Below are positions 14,501-26,759 of a stretch of 64,000 nucleotides of DNA, piece after piece. Origin of the DNA: Asterias amurensis (Eukaryota > Echinodermata > Asteroidea > Forcipulatida > Asteriidae). The position numbers were made by a program, and so were the translations under genes. The stretch covers positions 22,774,965 through 22,838,964 of the forward strand of contig NC_092656.1 of NCBI RefSeq assembly GCF_032118995.1. Direction: 5' to 3'. The notes below the pieces were generated by a model. That model had not been told where the DNA came from. It ran no database searches and saw nothing but the letters and a program-made list of their open reading frames with translations. Every line of letters starts with the position of its first letter. Position 1 is the stretch's first letter.

Positions 14501-17500
14501 GCAACTCATCCACACAAGGGATATCGTTCACTGACTTTTGGTAACCTGTTTGGATTTGCTTCATCACAGATTGATGATGTTGAATTGTCAGGCGCTTCAC
14601 TAGAAGCAGTCACCCTATCGGCTAGTATGGCAATGGAGATGGGCCAAACCGTTGGGTCTGCCCTACAACAAGCCATCAGACATGAAACTAAGAAACCGGT
14701 ATCTCGCAGGTAAGGTTTGCTGCAGTTACAAGCAATGCCCTCATCTGATAATAAATTGTAATAATATACTAGATATTAATTGTGAAAACAAACACAGAGG
14801 GTTTGCGGGTGGTGTTACAAAAAGATATTCACATTGTCTAAATCATATAAATTGTTTGGTACAAGTACATTACTCATCATGACACTAAAGCAACGAGATT
14901 TACAATGCTTATGACGAAAGCTAATACAGTTTCTTAAAAACTAGACACGGTATGCTTGTGTAAACTGTTTTGAAAGTTTCCAGAGAGTCGGTTGATTCCA
15001 GATTCCAGAGAGTCGGTTGATTCCAGAGAGTCGGTTGATTCCAGAGCAGAAACAATGTGTGAAAAGCCCTGCGGTCACAACAGCATAATGTCCTGGGCCC
15101 AATTCTATAAAGCCTGTAAGCACAAAGTCTTGCTAAGCACAGACAGAATTGGTGCAAATAAATTTGAGTTCAACTGTGATGTGTGACCCTTGTTGCCATT
15201 TGAACAATTAATTTGAGATATGACCACCAAACATGTGTATAGGAATAACAATACTGTATGTTGAGGCACAGGTATATTACAATTCAAGTCCTGCAGAGAA
15301 AGGTTAAAATCAAAAATCCAAGTTGCATTGAAAAATAAATTAAAAGGCTGCAATTTTACAGTTTCCAATTTTGAATTATTTTTTTGATTTTCCGATGTTC
15401 CTTTGTTCAGCTTTCCAAAAACTTTAATTCCTTCCCAACCTCAGGAAAGACTTATCAGCAGGAGGTGATTACCCAGGAGGCATTGCATCAAATTCCCATC
15501 ATGCACCTGATAAAACCCTCATCAGGTCAACACACCGCCCTCGTCTGCTGGTCGTCTCATCGCAGATAACAGCAATGCAGGTTTGTATTTTATCCCCATT
15601 CAAGAAAAAATGATGTAATGTTAGTGCTGTAAAACATTTGCACCAGTTGTGATTCAACATTCTCAACAAAATATGGGGTTGAACAAAGACAAATTTACTA
15701 CCGTACTACCGTAACGTGCCAACGCTTTACAAACCGAGCAATCTAGCCCTAGATAGGTTGGCGATCTCCATAGTTTATCAATATCTTTGTACGGTAACTG
15801 CAGTTTAGCCAGGGATCACACCCAAATTAACGATACAACATGGGAAGCGGCAACGGGGAATCACGTGGATCACCTTAAGGGAATGTCACATTTTAATTTC
15901 AGATATCAAGGAACTGACTAAGTAAATTTGATCTGATATTGACATATTGCCTGACACACAGTGCACTTTCACTCACCTACATGTATCCTCTCCACCAAAC
16001 TGTACTAAAAAAGAATTGACTCTCAAAATAGACACTAATGGTAACAGTAAATTCTTATTTGAAGGAACATTTTACACATAGGTTTTATTCCTGTTATCTT
16101 GCAGCTTGTCTCATCGGCAATCAAGCCAGATGTCCTGGTTGTTGCCTATGAGTACATCGGAACGACTCTAGAGTCTCTCCTGTATAGGATAGAAGAAACT
16201 CTAGCTGGATCCTCTGCAAGGTATATATACTTTAGATTCAGGCATATGACAGCACCTCTGCTTTATTGATGAACAGGTTTCAAATGGTTTACAATCCGCA
16301 GCCTTTCTAGAAGCACTGCTGCCAAACTATGCAAGCAGATACAATTCCCATCCACTTAACATACCAAAACGCATTTTGTATTAGAGAAATACTAAAGCCT
16401 ACATTTTCGGACCAGTGTTAACAAACTTTACTACGCCTCCAAACTCTCCAAGATCCTATAGCACCTGGTTTTGCTTGGCCATAAAAATGTGATGGATTCG
16501 CAATACACACACAGCCCACACTTATGACAAACAACAAACCTAAAGCATCTGCCAGAGGTCTTTATGTACCATTATTTATGCCGAGTATACTGATGGACAA
16601 AGTTTATTAACTAGGATCAAGACGAAATGGTTTGAGGGGTGTAGATGATTTTTTTTGACAAAGTGTCGTGTCCCTCTTTGGGTTTGTTGACTCACCAAGA
16701 TTTAAAATGATTTTGTATTTTTCTGTGGCAAAAATCAGCCACAGAGAAGATGTTCCCCTTAATGTAAGAGCTAACAGTGATGATCAACCCAAAAATGTAT
16801 TGCCTTAAACTGACACAAATAAGCTATGCCCATACCCCTTAAACACCCACTCAGAAATACACTCTATCCCATGTCCACCTGCGCCAGCCACCTCACTAAG
16901 ATTTCATCAGGTGTCATATTCTTCATGCCCCTATCCAAGTCTAACAGCGTGTAAGCTGCTACGTGATGATCAACCCAATACAATCACGCCAAAAGTGTAC
17001 TGCCTTAAAACTGACAAAATAAAAACTATACCCATCAATATACCCCTAAAACACCCACCCAGAAATACCCTCTATCCCATGTCCACCCACACCAGCCACC
17101 TGTCCAAGATAATTAATTGGCTAGTAATCCACCCCGCAGTCTCCCTAGGACAAACACTGCTCAAGCATCGTTTGATATCTTGCCACATTGAAACCATAAT
17201 CACTGCGTCTCCTCGTCCCAGTGAAGACAAAACCAAGTATTAAGAGTTTCACCCCGAAGCTTTGAAATTCAATGTCGGACAGGGGGATGAATTACACTCG
17301 TCATACTCCTACTGTCAGCTTATTTTTGCATGGCTACTGAAACGTCATCATTTTCAGAAGTGAAGAATGAGTTTCGTCTCGTAATACTAGGAGTTTTCAG
17401 GTAGTTAGTTTGGATTTGAGGATATTTTCTAAACATTTTTTAAGAAGTTGTAGTTTAAGACCCTGGGGGAGTGATTGGGACAGCTTCTTATATAGTGCAA

Positions 17501-20500
17501 ACTGCTCATTTCTTGACAGTGTCTAACACTAAGGTTGTGTGAGTTAAGAAGAGACTGATGAGGGGTTGAATGGAAATCACTAGATTGAGGAGAGGTTTGT
17601 CAAACCTTGAATCAATGGGGTTAAAGTAAAGTGATGACCCTTGTGTTTAAACAAATTGTACTTTTACTGAATTTGTAGTGAGATTAATTGAAATTAATAG
17701 TCAAAAGTGCACTGCTTTCCTTTAGGGCCATGAAATGAAAGTTTAAGAAAAAAAGTCAAACCTAATTTAAGTAAACATAAAATAAGGAGTAAATACAAGT
17801 ACATGTATGTCACCGTGAACAAATACCCCCCCCCCCATTGACAAACACAAAACAAGAGCAACAAAACCAAATATAAAAATCACTTAAACAATCACTGCTC
17901 AAAACGCACCTCAAAACACAAGGGGCTGATTGCAAAGATTGATCTTTACTGCAAATCAATTGTAGCTGCCAATTAAAGTGTGTTGTCACAATACAAATTA
18001 GTGAAATCAGCCCCAGGGTGGAGGACCTAAGAAATCAATCGCAATTCTCAAAATCTGTAAATTTATAATAGTAATTATAAAGACATTTGTAAAGCGCCTA
18101 TCGTAAAAAGAGGGCCTATTGCATAAAGAGAATAATAAAATATAAATTGAGTGTAAGATGAAATTAAACATAAGCAGATTACAAATAAGCAGCTTCAAAC
18201 AAATGAGACATTGTAGAGAACTAGCCTGGTAAATATGCACAGGAATACTATTTTTGACGGAAATACTCCATTTTGTCCGAATCGCATATACCAGGAGCAT
18301 TGGCATAATGGTGGAGGGATCTGATGAAATCCAACTAGTGGGTTCCATGGCAACCAGCACTACATCACTGGAGAAACCAGAGCTCAAACATTTTTGGGAG
18401 AAGTTGTGCGGAAACATCTTACCGGGAGCAGAGGGTGGCCACCTAGATCTCTTTGTACCCTTAGCCGCTTCTGGTAAGTCAGTGACTATAGAAAAAACTC
18501 TGTTTTTGTACAGATCATTGACTCAGGATTAAAAAGGCTGTTAGTGTAGTTTGTATGGGGTTCATAAAACTGCTTTAATTTGTATATTTTGGAGATCCTG
18601 GTATATGGAGGCATGATCAAGAGTGAGCTCCAAAGTAGTTGTTGGCAAAATAAACATTCAGTTTCTAAGAAAAACATTTACTTGTGGATTTCTTCAAACT
18701 TATACACATTTTTCACTAAAAAACCTGATTGAATATTGCAATATGAAATTGCAATCAACGACCATAGAATTGAACCGACTAGATGCGATTTTCATTGGAA
18801 AATATTTAAGACTGGCGATAAGCCACATTACCCAAAAGTGAAGCTTTTTACCTTTCATCAGAATGAATGAATGAATGAATGAATGAATCATGATCAGATA
18901 AGGATGCCCACAAATTTAATAGATTTCGGTCATCAAGTAATTTTACACATGGCTTTCAAGTACTATTTATGTGCAAAGTAACCAGTACCAGTACTACAAA
19001 GTTAAAGATAGCATTGGTTTTACAGGTAACAAGTAAGATAAAGAATATAATTTATTTTTCCCCATCACCTTTGTGTATTAAGCACTGTATTGCTCAGTAC
19101 TTTCCTGAGTTCTGTGAAGAAGAAAAAAACAGTTGGGATTTAAAGCCATGACCTACATGTATGAGTTGCTAGAGCAGACATCTAACCACTAGACCACCGA
19201 GCTAGCCCGATGGCTAGAGGTACATGTAGTTTGAATCCTATACACTGTACGTCAGCAGTTGTTTCATTATAATGAACAAAATGTTGCACGCTGAGCACTT
19301 GCTTAATGATTTACATGTATGTACGTAACGTTAAACACCAACAATTACATATATGTATCTGTAATTCACGGTTTGATTTTTGTTTATTTAGCACAAAGTA
19401 TTTAAAGATATTAATACATTTTCCTCAGATGCGGGATGTGATCTTCTACAACAGATGAGTAATCTGACTGGTGTCGTTATTACAACACCATGTACATTAT
19501 CCGACTCCAAATATGGGCATAGTAAGTACCATTCTAGTCACATTTTGTATCGGAAGAACGCAATGTTTGCCCCAACTTGTTTGAAACAAAAGCTTTGAAA
19601 CTCAATGCATCGCGAACCTTGTTACCTTTCTTTTAAAAAACTAATTAACATGGTCTGTAACAATGCACATGTAGGTCCAGTAATAAAGCACATTACACTG
19701 TAAATACCATATTTTTGTATACTATAAGCACAACTCTACATGTAATTAGCTACTAATGTTGAGTTTTTCTACAAACCTTTCAGTTAAAAATATAAAACAA
19801 ACATTAATTTGGTTTTGGTTTTGGTTTAAAAAGAATTTGTTAACATGAGGCACATGAGACTTACTTGTTTAATATTTCTCCATGAGCCACAGTGTTGATA
19901 AGACTTGTGCATTCTTCAAAGCAGTAGACTGCCAGCACATGCATGAAATGGTTGCTTGAAGTCCCATGTACATGGGTCAAACAATGGGCTTGCTTGAACA
20001 ATGTAACTGCCAAACTGGACTGTTGCACATTCTGCTTAGGGGTCTGTGTTGAATGTTTGGAGGGACAGTTAGGGTGTAATGGGCTGGTCAGGCAACTTGT
20101 ATGTGATGGCTGGGTGTGGCAACTTGTATGTGATGGGTGGGTGTGGCAACTTGGATGTGATGGGTGGGTGTGGCAACTTGGATGTGATGGATGGGTGTGG
20201 CAACTTGGCTTCGATGGATTGGTGTGGCAACTTGGATGTGGTGGGTGGGTGTGGCAACTTGGATGTGATGGATAAGTGTGGCAACTTGGATGTGATGTGG
20301 ATGTGATGGGTGGGTGTGGCAACTTGGATGTGATGGGTGGGTGGGACAACTGTTATAATAGCTTTCTCGGGGAAGGGGTGGTACATGTGTATTTGTGTGA
20401 TTTCTTTATTCTCTTGCAATTGCCTCACACCAAGCTTCTTGCCCCCCCCTCCCCAATCTAAACAAGACAACAACTTTAGTAATTTAAAAAATAAAAAATA

Positions 20501-23500
20501 AGTTAATAGTTCAGGGCCTACCCGTCTCATTTTTGTAACTTCTCAATATATTTGAAATTACTTTAATTTGTCTTGTAAATTACTTTCAAAATGCCAAATG
20601 ATCATTCTAAGACTGCTTTTACTTTCACAGTCTTGGGTGAATGGCACAACTGGGGTAAGTCAACCAGCCCAGCATCATTGTATTTAGAATATGATAAGCT
20701 AAAGGGTTGGCTCGCATCTTCAGATAGGGTCATCGAGGCGGCCACCTCCTGCCAGAAGGTTCTAAGAAGCTTCTTGAAAGACTCCAAAGAGGACCTGGTT
20801 GCTAAATTGACTGGTAAGGGGATACAACAAGTTCTAGAGGCAGAAAATAAGATAAATCTTTAACTTACTTTTCTGAAGGGAAGGGCTCAAAATGAATACT
20901 AGGCCACAAACCCGAGGCCATTAGTTCAGTGCTGGACCAGAAATAGGCTTTTGTGAAATGTTGGTTTCAGACAGGCAAACTTAACATAACATTTACATTG
21001 GTTCAGTTCAAAATCGACGTCTGAAAACCAGGTGCCCCAGAGTCATTTTCGTACAGTGTGACTTCTAGCGTGCCACTCGCTCCCAACTGTTTCAGAGGTC
21101 AAACTTTTCATGTACACTGTACTTAATTCAGGATTTGGTTTTGTGCAAGTGGAGTGCCTTTCTGAAATGGTTCTAACTGTTTCACTATTTTTGTCTGTTC
21201 TATTACAGTATGTACCGGTAGTTGAATGTAAACTGAATTTTGATTTGCAATTAGTTCGTTTGACCCACCCAAAAAAACATTGATTATTATTATGAATGTC
21301 CCCTAAAACCTTGTTTTACACATTGATTGGTAGTGTATAAGAAGGTTTGAATATTTAATAGAATACCTGTTGTACTAGAGAGAAAATCCAGGTACATTTT
21401 ACATGTGTACATGTGCTATTTGTGGTGTTTTGTACCTAGAAAGGATTTTAACGTTATTTAATAGTCTGTGTTCTTTATTGCAGGTGATATTGTATTTAAG
21501 AGTCTTGGTATTCAGGACACCAGACTTCATCAGATAGCTCCGTCATTGGTCGAAGCCCTCTCTGCATTAACATCGCAGTCAATGGAGGTAAACACTTGAT
21601 AATATTAATACTAATAATAAATGCATTGAACAATTCAAAACAACAAGCCCGTGACAGTCATAGAATTTAAACCAATTCTCCAGTTCACACAAAGTTCTTT
21701 GGTCAAGGTTCCTTCAAATATGCTTCACCTAGACTCTCTTCCCAACAATCTCAAAGACTGTTCCACGCTACAACAAAACCCATTGTTTTAATCACAGAAG
21801 CCCTTATATACTTTTTTTTGTAATATGCGCTTTATAAGAACTGCTTATTATCATTATTATTATTATTACTGTGAAAGCTCAATCATGTCAACGGTAAGAC
21901 ATCAGGGCCCAATTTCATTTCTCTGCTGACCAGCGATTTTTGTACTTATGACATTCTTCACTTACAAGGCAAGCACCAAATTTCTGTGGTGGCTGTGATT
22001 AAAGCCTACAGACATGACAGAGTACTGTAGACATTGAGTGCACCCAGAAGAGATTTCCTGCCATCCTGTGGGATCTAATTTTTTTCTTTCTGAAATTCGC
22101 CAAGAAAACCTCCATTTATTGAATGTTTAACTGTTTTTGTTTGATGCAGGTAAATTCCTTGGCCTTTGTTGGCAACCAACTCCTACAAGCCAGTGGTCAA
22201 AGTGTCTCCCAGACTCATCCTAATAAGACACAAGCAACAAAAATCAGTCCAGCTAAGGTATCTTTAACATTGAATTCACTTTTTTACTGATTATCTGTCC
22301 TTGATTTCTGTCTTTAAGAAGTAGAATGAGGCCCCATGTCCACAGTAGGTAACACTGGTGCCTTGTTGTGTGGGTCTGTTAACCATAGCATTGTCTCCGC
22401 AATATTTGAAGAGTAGAGTTGTACATATTCAGTTATTTTCCTAAACAGTTTTGTAATGGAACCTGTAACTTCTGTTTGACTGTCTCTACTGATTCCAATC
22501 GGAACCATGAGTCCATCTGTAAATGTTTGCCCCACAGTTTGAATTGTTTTTTTGTTTCAGCAACGACTGAAAAGGATGTCCAGTTTAAACAGTGACATCA
22601 ACAGTGAAATCTCTGAAGAAATAGAAGAGGAGATCACAGACTTTGACAGCGAGGTTGAAAATATCAACCGCAATGCTCTCTACTCATCCATCTCGGAGCT
22701 CAGACCAGCTGAGGTACCAGTTACAACGGGTACCAGGCAACTATCAACATTCAAAGTGACCCAGGTAAAACAGATCTGGGATTTACAGTTTTGGTTTCAC
22801 TCAGCAAAGGGGATTGGTGGACAAATACGGAAGCCCAACTAAAGAGTATAAATCTATATTCATCATGACCAGAATGGACTCCCTGGTTCCCATAACTGCT
22901 TCAGAAGTTAGGAGCTTAAACTCATTAAATAATACTATTTAAAAATCATTGTTGTAAAGCGCATTCTGTCCATTATGTCCATGACAAGACCCTTAACTTA
23001 CTTAACAACCTAATGAACAAGAGCTTTACATATACCAAACGTTGCATGACAAACTTTCACTAAATAGTGTGAACCAAGATTTGGTAGGAGAAATATTTGA
23101 AAATCACATTTGAACCAGATGGGTTTTAAGTGAACTCTTCAATAGATCTTCTAGTGAGTACGCATTTTTCACAAGTTGGAAGCTGGTTCCTGAGTTTGAA
23201 AACTATTAAAGCGGCCAACTGTGCAATAGTTGTTTGCTAGTTACTCAATTCTGATAGGCACTTTCGGAATTGTAAACTCAAGCAAATGTCCTGTTAAAAA
23301 CTGCAGAGTTCTCTTTAAACCCAACAGGGTCGAAATGAAACTCATTTTCCAGTCATCTTTTTATTTACACCGTATGGCGTACTATCCTCTCTATTCAGTT
23401 ACCAACTGGTGACAGCAGGCAAAACACAGCCTTTCAGATTCTATCATCGGAGTTCTCCTACATGCAGAATCTCGTCATTATAGAGGACGTCTATCGCAAA

Positions 23501-26500
23501 CCACTACTAGCAGCTCTCAAGTCAAACAACGCAATAATCAGCCAGGCTAATGTACACATGATCTTCACAGACGTTAACATCATTCTAGCAATTACACGGT
23601 GAGTATAAGTTACCAGGGCGTCCAGAGTTTATATCCCCCTCACTAATAATTGTGACACTTTTGTCTTTAAGCAAGACACATAACCATTGCTTCGTCCTTC
23701 GGATGGGACATAAAGCCGTTGGTCCCATGTGTGTTGTGTATTGAATGTAAAAGAACCCAGTGCACTTATCGAAAAGAGAAGTGGTTCGCCCCGTCGTCCT
23801 GGCTGTGGCTGCTGTATGCGCTGTAGCGCCTTGTAAACCCTTATAAGTGCTACATAATTGGGTCTCAGAATTCATATCTGCAACAAACCTATCTTTCTGA
23901 AAGTTTGTATATACTCAGCGCCTTGAGTACCTTGCTTGGTAGATACGTGCGCTATATAAGACTTTAATTATAAAGTGATAAACTTTGATATTATTATTTA
24001 TTATATTGAATCTTCTTCGACTGCAAAAACTGATGACCAGTGTACTGTCGCCAGGTAGTTTTTCAGTGGTTTACATAAATCCATGGAAGTAATCAGTAAG
24101 TCGGTGTACTTTCACATGGTATAAAGAAAGTCATGGAGGAAAACTTGCCTTTGAATATTATTGCTTGAAAAATTAGCACAAAAAAACCCATTTATTTGTT
24201 TTAAAGTAAAAACCCCATAATCAGATATTTGAACAGTGAATGCTTAGAAACATAGTGTATACACATGCACACACACAATGTTCCCTTTGCTTGCTTTAAT
24301 GTATGTTTTTCCTCTTCCTTTTTTATCCACACAGTGAGATCACAGAGGACCTGAGTGATCGCTTAGAGCAATGGGGACCAGAACAATGCATCGGTGATTG
24401 CTTCATTAAGTTCCAGGCCAAACTCAAGGCATACACCAACTTCCATAAGAACTACCAGATTGTACTTGCTACCATAGATAAGGTATTTGTTTGTGTTACA
24501 AGTGGCAACTGTATCGACATGTACATGTACACTTGATAGCATAAATGAACAGTCACGACAAGCAATGTTTCAATTTTTTTTTCAAACTTCCAGTGTCGTC
24601 AGCAGTACCCAGCTTTCCGTGCCTTCCTCAAACATAACAACATATCCCCAGAGTCTAACATGATGTCCCTGTCGGAGCTGTTCCTACTCCCAGCTAGGCG
24701 TATCGGGCTATACATCCAGATGCTACTCGCCCAGCAGGGCGTAACGCCCGATGAGCACCCAGACAACCAGGATCTAGGGGTGGCTATTGGGATGTTCAGA
24801 CAACTTCAGACTTTTGTGGAAGAGGTAAGAGCATGATTGCACTGCAGTTGTATATTTATTGATTTCCAGTATTATGAAACAAGGGATCCTCAAAAGTACC
24901 TTGCACTAAAGACAGTGTGCCTTGACACCTTGAGGTCAGAGGGCACAGTGTATTTAGCTCCAAAGAAACCTGAGTTGAGGAGCTGATGAAGAAATGTTTA
25001 GTTTAAAGGCAGTGGACACTATTGGTAATTACTCAAAATAATTATTAGCATAAAACCTCACTTGGTAACGAGTAATGGGGAGAGGTTGATAGTAAAAAAC
25101 ATTGTGAGAAATACACAGAGCATCAGCGCTAACATGGACATATTTTCCCTCTTGGTTTTCAGTGTAATGAGAGAGCAGAGAGAGAGAGGCAGATGCAAGA
25201 TTTACAGCGACGCATCAAGAAATGTCCAACACTTCTTGAGTCCAATCGCTTCCTCATCAAGGAACAAGTTGTTGCTAACATGGAGCAGGCAGAGAAAAGC
25301 GGGTAAGCTTTGTTCATTCTTACTCAGAGTGGGACTCTCAAAAGTATCTTAGAAGCCGAGTGATTAAGAGCAACATACTCAAGCTCTGTGCAGAGTGTGG
25401 GTTCAAGTCCTGGTCATGGCAACTGTGTACTTGAGCAAGTTAAAATCAATTCATATACACATTTATTTCCATACTTCCTTGAAAAATATCAACAATTACA
25501 TGTATAATACAGATTGCACAAATGTGGACCTGTTTCGCTAATGATTTGTTCAAAATTACTCATCTCAATATGAACATCTATTGATTTGTACTTTGGATGG
25601 GACATTAAGTTGTTGGTGCTGTGTACTAGGATTAGTAGTGCACGTAAAGAACCCAGGGATCGATTTCACAAACTCTTCCTAACTTAGGATCGATCCTAGG
25701 GTTCAAAATGAGTCCCAGCCTTAAGACTATCCTAAGTAAGACCTGTCCTAGGATTGATTTCACAAAAACCCATCTTAAGCAGGATGAGTCGCAAGTGATA
25801 TAACGGACCAATAATACGCAGATGTGGAAAGCTTACGTGACTCCATGTGTATCCAATGAAATGACTGGGCCTGTAAGACCAGTGCCGGTCTTTGCGGATA
25901 AAGACAGGACTAGGAGACAAGTCTAATCCCCACTCTGCATTCAACCTTATTTCATTCACTATACTTTCTCAATTTAGGTTGTATGAACATATTCAAGATC
26001 TTGGCCTGTTCCTATTCAACGATGCATTAATGGTGACTATACAAACTATCAAGACGATGCCATACACAAGACAGACAGAGACCCTGTATCACTTCCACTC
26101 CTCCGTTGGTCTCCCCAAACTTGAAATCCAGGAATTACCCGACTCCAAATGTAAGTTTAGTACCTAGATGAGTAGATTAGTACCTAGACAAAAATATTGG
26201 GCTAGACTGTTTGCCACAATTGTTCACTTCAGGAAAATCCTCATAAGCATATTTCAAAGGTTAGCAAGGAATATTTGCTTGTGTGGGATCGTTCTTTCTG
26301 ATACTAAGCATTCTTTGCTAACACAGCTAGAGCATAAATTTGGTGGAGAATGGTGGCGGTGTGCACATGGTCAGCAGAACCATGAAATTGTGCAGAGGTA
26401 CATGTAGATACTCTGTCCATTAATGCTCGGGTCAATTAATAAGAAGAAATAATAAAAACTGGTGCTTATGTAGCGCACTTGTTCTAGTATACTTTCATAC

Positions 26501-26759
26501 GGCATACTTTTGGAAAGCATGAAACTTGAAGCTACAATGTACTTAAATTAGCACAAAGGGGTTAATCCAACACACTAATACTGTCCCTAACAAAATAATA
26601 TTTGTCCATTCGGTTTGTTATGTTACAGATATGAAGCATGCATTCATCCTACAGACTCCTAAACGTCGCTGGGTTTGTGCAACAGATGATGAGAGCGATA
26701 AGATAGCCATTATGTCAGCTATAGAAACAGCTATACAGGCCTCGCTAGATGAAACATAG
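5574..26759 (+). CDS. ECT2L: ECT2L: F-box and RhoGEF (DH-PH) protein, 21 coding exons
   Basis: Predicted guanine-nucleotide exchange factor for a Rho-family GTPase, with an F-box that could link it to SCF ubiquitin ligase. Coding exons: 5574-5807, 7751-7786, 8960-9199, 9958-10092, 10823-10928, 11599-11840, 14570-14709, 15445-15580, 16105-16220, 18295-18473, 19429-19521, 20631-20813, 21484-21587, 22150-22257, 22561-22764, 23399-23598, 24335-24482, 24594-24824, 25163-25302, 25978-26150, 26629-26759. All introns are GT-AG, phases agree, and the total is 1,092 residues. An F-box ([18 protein letters not shown]) lies at about residues 136-180, followed by [14 protein letters not shown], as in vertebrate ECT2L. 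A middle domain (about 405-620; [15 protein letters not shown]) resembles DUF4347. A Dbl-homology domain spans about 760-950 and a PH domain about 965-1085. The protein is longer than vertebrate ECT2L (about 900), mostly in a low-complexity linker at 216-400. The ATG at 5574 is the only plausible start after the acceptor at 5556. Confidence 0.93.
7324..7570. mobile_element. MITE family C (GGGCCCAATTTCATAGAG ends)
   Basis: About 245 bp with inverted ends around CCAATTTCATAGAGCTGCT. The arms extend about 110 bp inward (TGCTTAGCATGAAA..., TTGATAAAAACAGGATT...), so one strand can fold into a long hairpin. It lies in ECT2L intron 1. Close relatives occur at 12489, 29128 and 37346. Confidence 0.85.
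7829..8240. mobile_element. Nested palindromic element
   Basis: An imperfect inverted repeat joins GGGAATAAGGGTAGCGACGA at 7829 with its complement ending in GTTATTCCC near 7995. A second pair, ATTCATAAATGCCC at about 7985 and GGGTATTTATGAATG at 8226-8240, encloses the right part. The CG content (GGCCGAGCCGAAGGCGAGGGCC) is above its surroundings. There is no coding potential. It lies in ECT2L intron 2. Confidence 0.6.
8361..8710. mobile_element. MITE family B, old copy
   Basis: A diverged copy of the palindromic family B MITE. It starts GGGACACGTTGCC, carries the family's internal blocks (GAAAGATGTTTTAAAAGTAGA, AAATGCATT, ATCCAAGGCAAC), and ends near 8710. It is more diverged than the copies at 45866 and 58857. 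It lies in ECT2L intron 2, about 250 bp before the F-box exon. Confidence 0.8.
9226..9312 (+). repeat. Short tandem repeat next to ECT2L exon 3
   Basis: Five to six imperfect copies of a 13-16-bp unit of the form GAGGTCAGATTCT. The array starts 26 bp past the exon 3 donor at 9200. Confidence 0.8.
10255..10375. repeat. Interspersed repeat, family D
   Basis: Contains CATTGGCTGAGAGT followed by a CACGCA / GCATGCACTTT-like block. The same order of blocks recurs at about 14395-14505 and 34195-34320, so this is a dispersed family. The class is unknown; no tRNA head or inverted ends were recognised. Confidence 0.55.
11936..12250 (+). mobile_element. SINE copy, broken
   Basis: It begins GTGGCTGAGCGTAAAAGC and later contains AGAGTGTGGGTTCGAATCCC, the A-box-like and B-box-like parts of the tRNA-headed SINE family seen in full at 32671. 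An insertion rich in an ACAAT/ATACA pentamer (about 11956-11990) splits the head. It lies in ECT2L intron 6. Confidence 0.6.
12489..12716. mobile_element. MITE family C copy
   Basis: Same inverted ends as at 7324 (GGGCCCAATTTCATAGAGCT and its complement), about 228 bp, with hairpin-forming arms. It lies in ECT2L intron 6. Confidence 0.85.
13870..14005 (-). mobile_element. tRNA-headed SINE, second head type
   Basis: Read on the minus strand it shows AACCTCGGTAGTCAAGTTGG ... GGGTCGTGGGTTCGAATCCC, a tRNA-like A box and B box. It is followed by a body containing CCTGTGATATTTGTTCACAG. The body recurs at about 42280-42390 and, in pieces, at 19085 and 46660. No clean acceptor stem closes it, so it is a SINE and not a tRNA gene. 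Confidence 0.65.
14050..14315 (-). mobile_element. SINE copy, reverse strand
   Basis: The minus strand reads AGAGCACCGGACTCAAGCTC ... GTGTGGGTTTGAGTCCCAGT and then a body with GTGTCC...AAGCAAGAC. These are the head and body of the SINE at 32671. The right end carries a GAGAAGGGG block also seen at 28170 and 63825. It lies in ECT2L intron 6. Confidence 0.7.
14395..14505. repeat. Interspersed repeat, family D
   Basis: Shares the ATTGGC...GAGA...TGTGCG block and the ending GTGACGCTTTGTGCAATCCA with the copy at 34195-34320. It ends 65 bp before ECT2L exon 7. Confidence 0.6.
14980..15045 (+). repeat. 18-bp tandem repeat, three copies
   Basis: Three near-identical copies of CAGAGAGTCGGTTGATTC, the first two separated by 7 bp, in ECT2L intron 7. 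A partial family C MITE end (GGGCCCAATTCTATAAAGC) follows at about 15095. Confidence 0.85.
16765..17115 (+). repeat. Imperfect tandem duplication, about 190-bp period
   Basis: The block GTGATGATCAACCC ... TGCCTTAAACTGAC ... CCCATGTCCACC at about 16777-16900 is repeated with small changes at 16962-17105. It lies in ECT2L intron 9, the neighbourhood of the longest gene-free stretch of that gene (16221-18294). Confidence 0.75.
17922..18014. mobile_element. Small hairpin MITE, 93 bp
   Basis: Inverted ends GGGGCTGATTGCAAA and GTGAAATCAGCCCC enclose an AT-rich centre that is itself partly palindromic (GATTGATCTTTACTGCAAATC). A non-coding miniature element in ECT2L intron 9. Confidence 0.65.
18860..18890 (+). 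repeat. (GAAT)n microsatellite
   Basis: Seven uninterrupted GAAT units in ECT2L intron 10. Confidence 0.95.
19085..19210 (-). mobile_element. tRNA-headed SINE fragment
   Basis: The minus strand gives GCTCGGTGGTCTAGTGGTTA followed by a degraded B box (GTCATGGCTTTAAATCCC). The left part shares CCTGAGTTCTGTGAA with the copies at 13870 and 42300. It lies in ECT2L intron 10. Confidence 0.55.
20060..20347 (+). repeat. 27-bp minisatellite
   Basis: About ten copies of a 27-bp unit, TGTGGCAACTTGGATGTGAT plus GGGTGGG, with point variants. The unit length is a multiple of three, so open frames run through both strands; they are repeat artefacts. It lies in ECT2L intron 11, about 280 bp upstream of exon 12. 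Confidence 0.95.
23640..23985 (+). mobile_element. SINE body and tail
   Basis: Begins at TGTGACACTTTTGTCTTTAA and runs through CTTCGTCCTTCGGATGGGAC to a tail with CAGCGCCTTGAGTACC and GTGCGCTATATAAGACTT. The tail is the 3' end typical of this SINE family. The tRNA-like head is missing. It lies just 40 bp inside ECT2L intron 16. Confidence 0.7.
25003..25112 (+). mobile_element. MITE family A, left half
   Basis: Starts TTAAAGGCAGTGGACACTAT and runs to ATTGTGAGAAA, then stops. This is the outer third of the family A element. Its truncated end is about 50 bp before the acceptor of ECT2L exon 19 (25163). Confidence 0.85.
25350..25660 (+). mobile_element. SINE copy, degraded
   Basis: AGCCGAGTGATTAAGAGCA ... 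CAGAGTGTGGGTTCAAGTCC is a tRNA-like head. The body TACTTTGGATGGGACATTAA and AAAGAACCCAGG follows after a gap at 25440-25560. It lies in ECT2L intron 19. Confidence 0.6.
25660..25800. repeat. Palindromic repeat, TTAGGATCGATCCTA type
   Basis: CTTAGGATCGATCCTAGG forms a local perfect palindrome. Blocks GATTTCACAAA and CCTAAC/CTTAAG recur in inverted order, ending near 25800. A relative with GTTAGGAAGAGTTTGGTGAAA lies at about 49945-50070. Probably a MITE; the ends were not resolved. Confidence 0.5.

Noticed and set aside
19861-20530. 162- and 153-codon frames rich in SHPSCHTHP
   Set aside because: They come from the 27-bp minisatellite in an ECT2L intron; all frames are open for the same reason.
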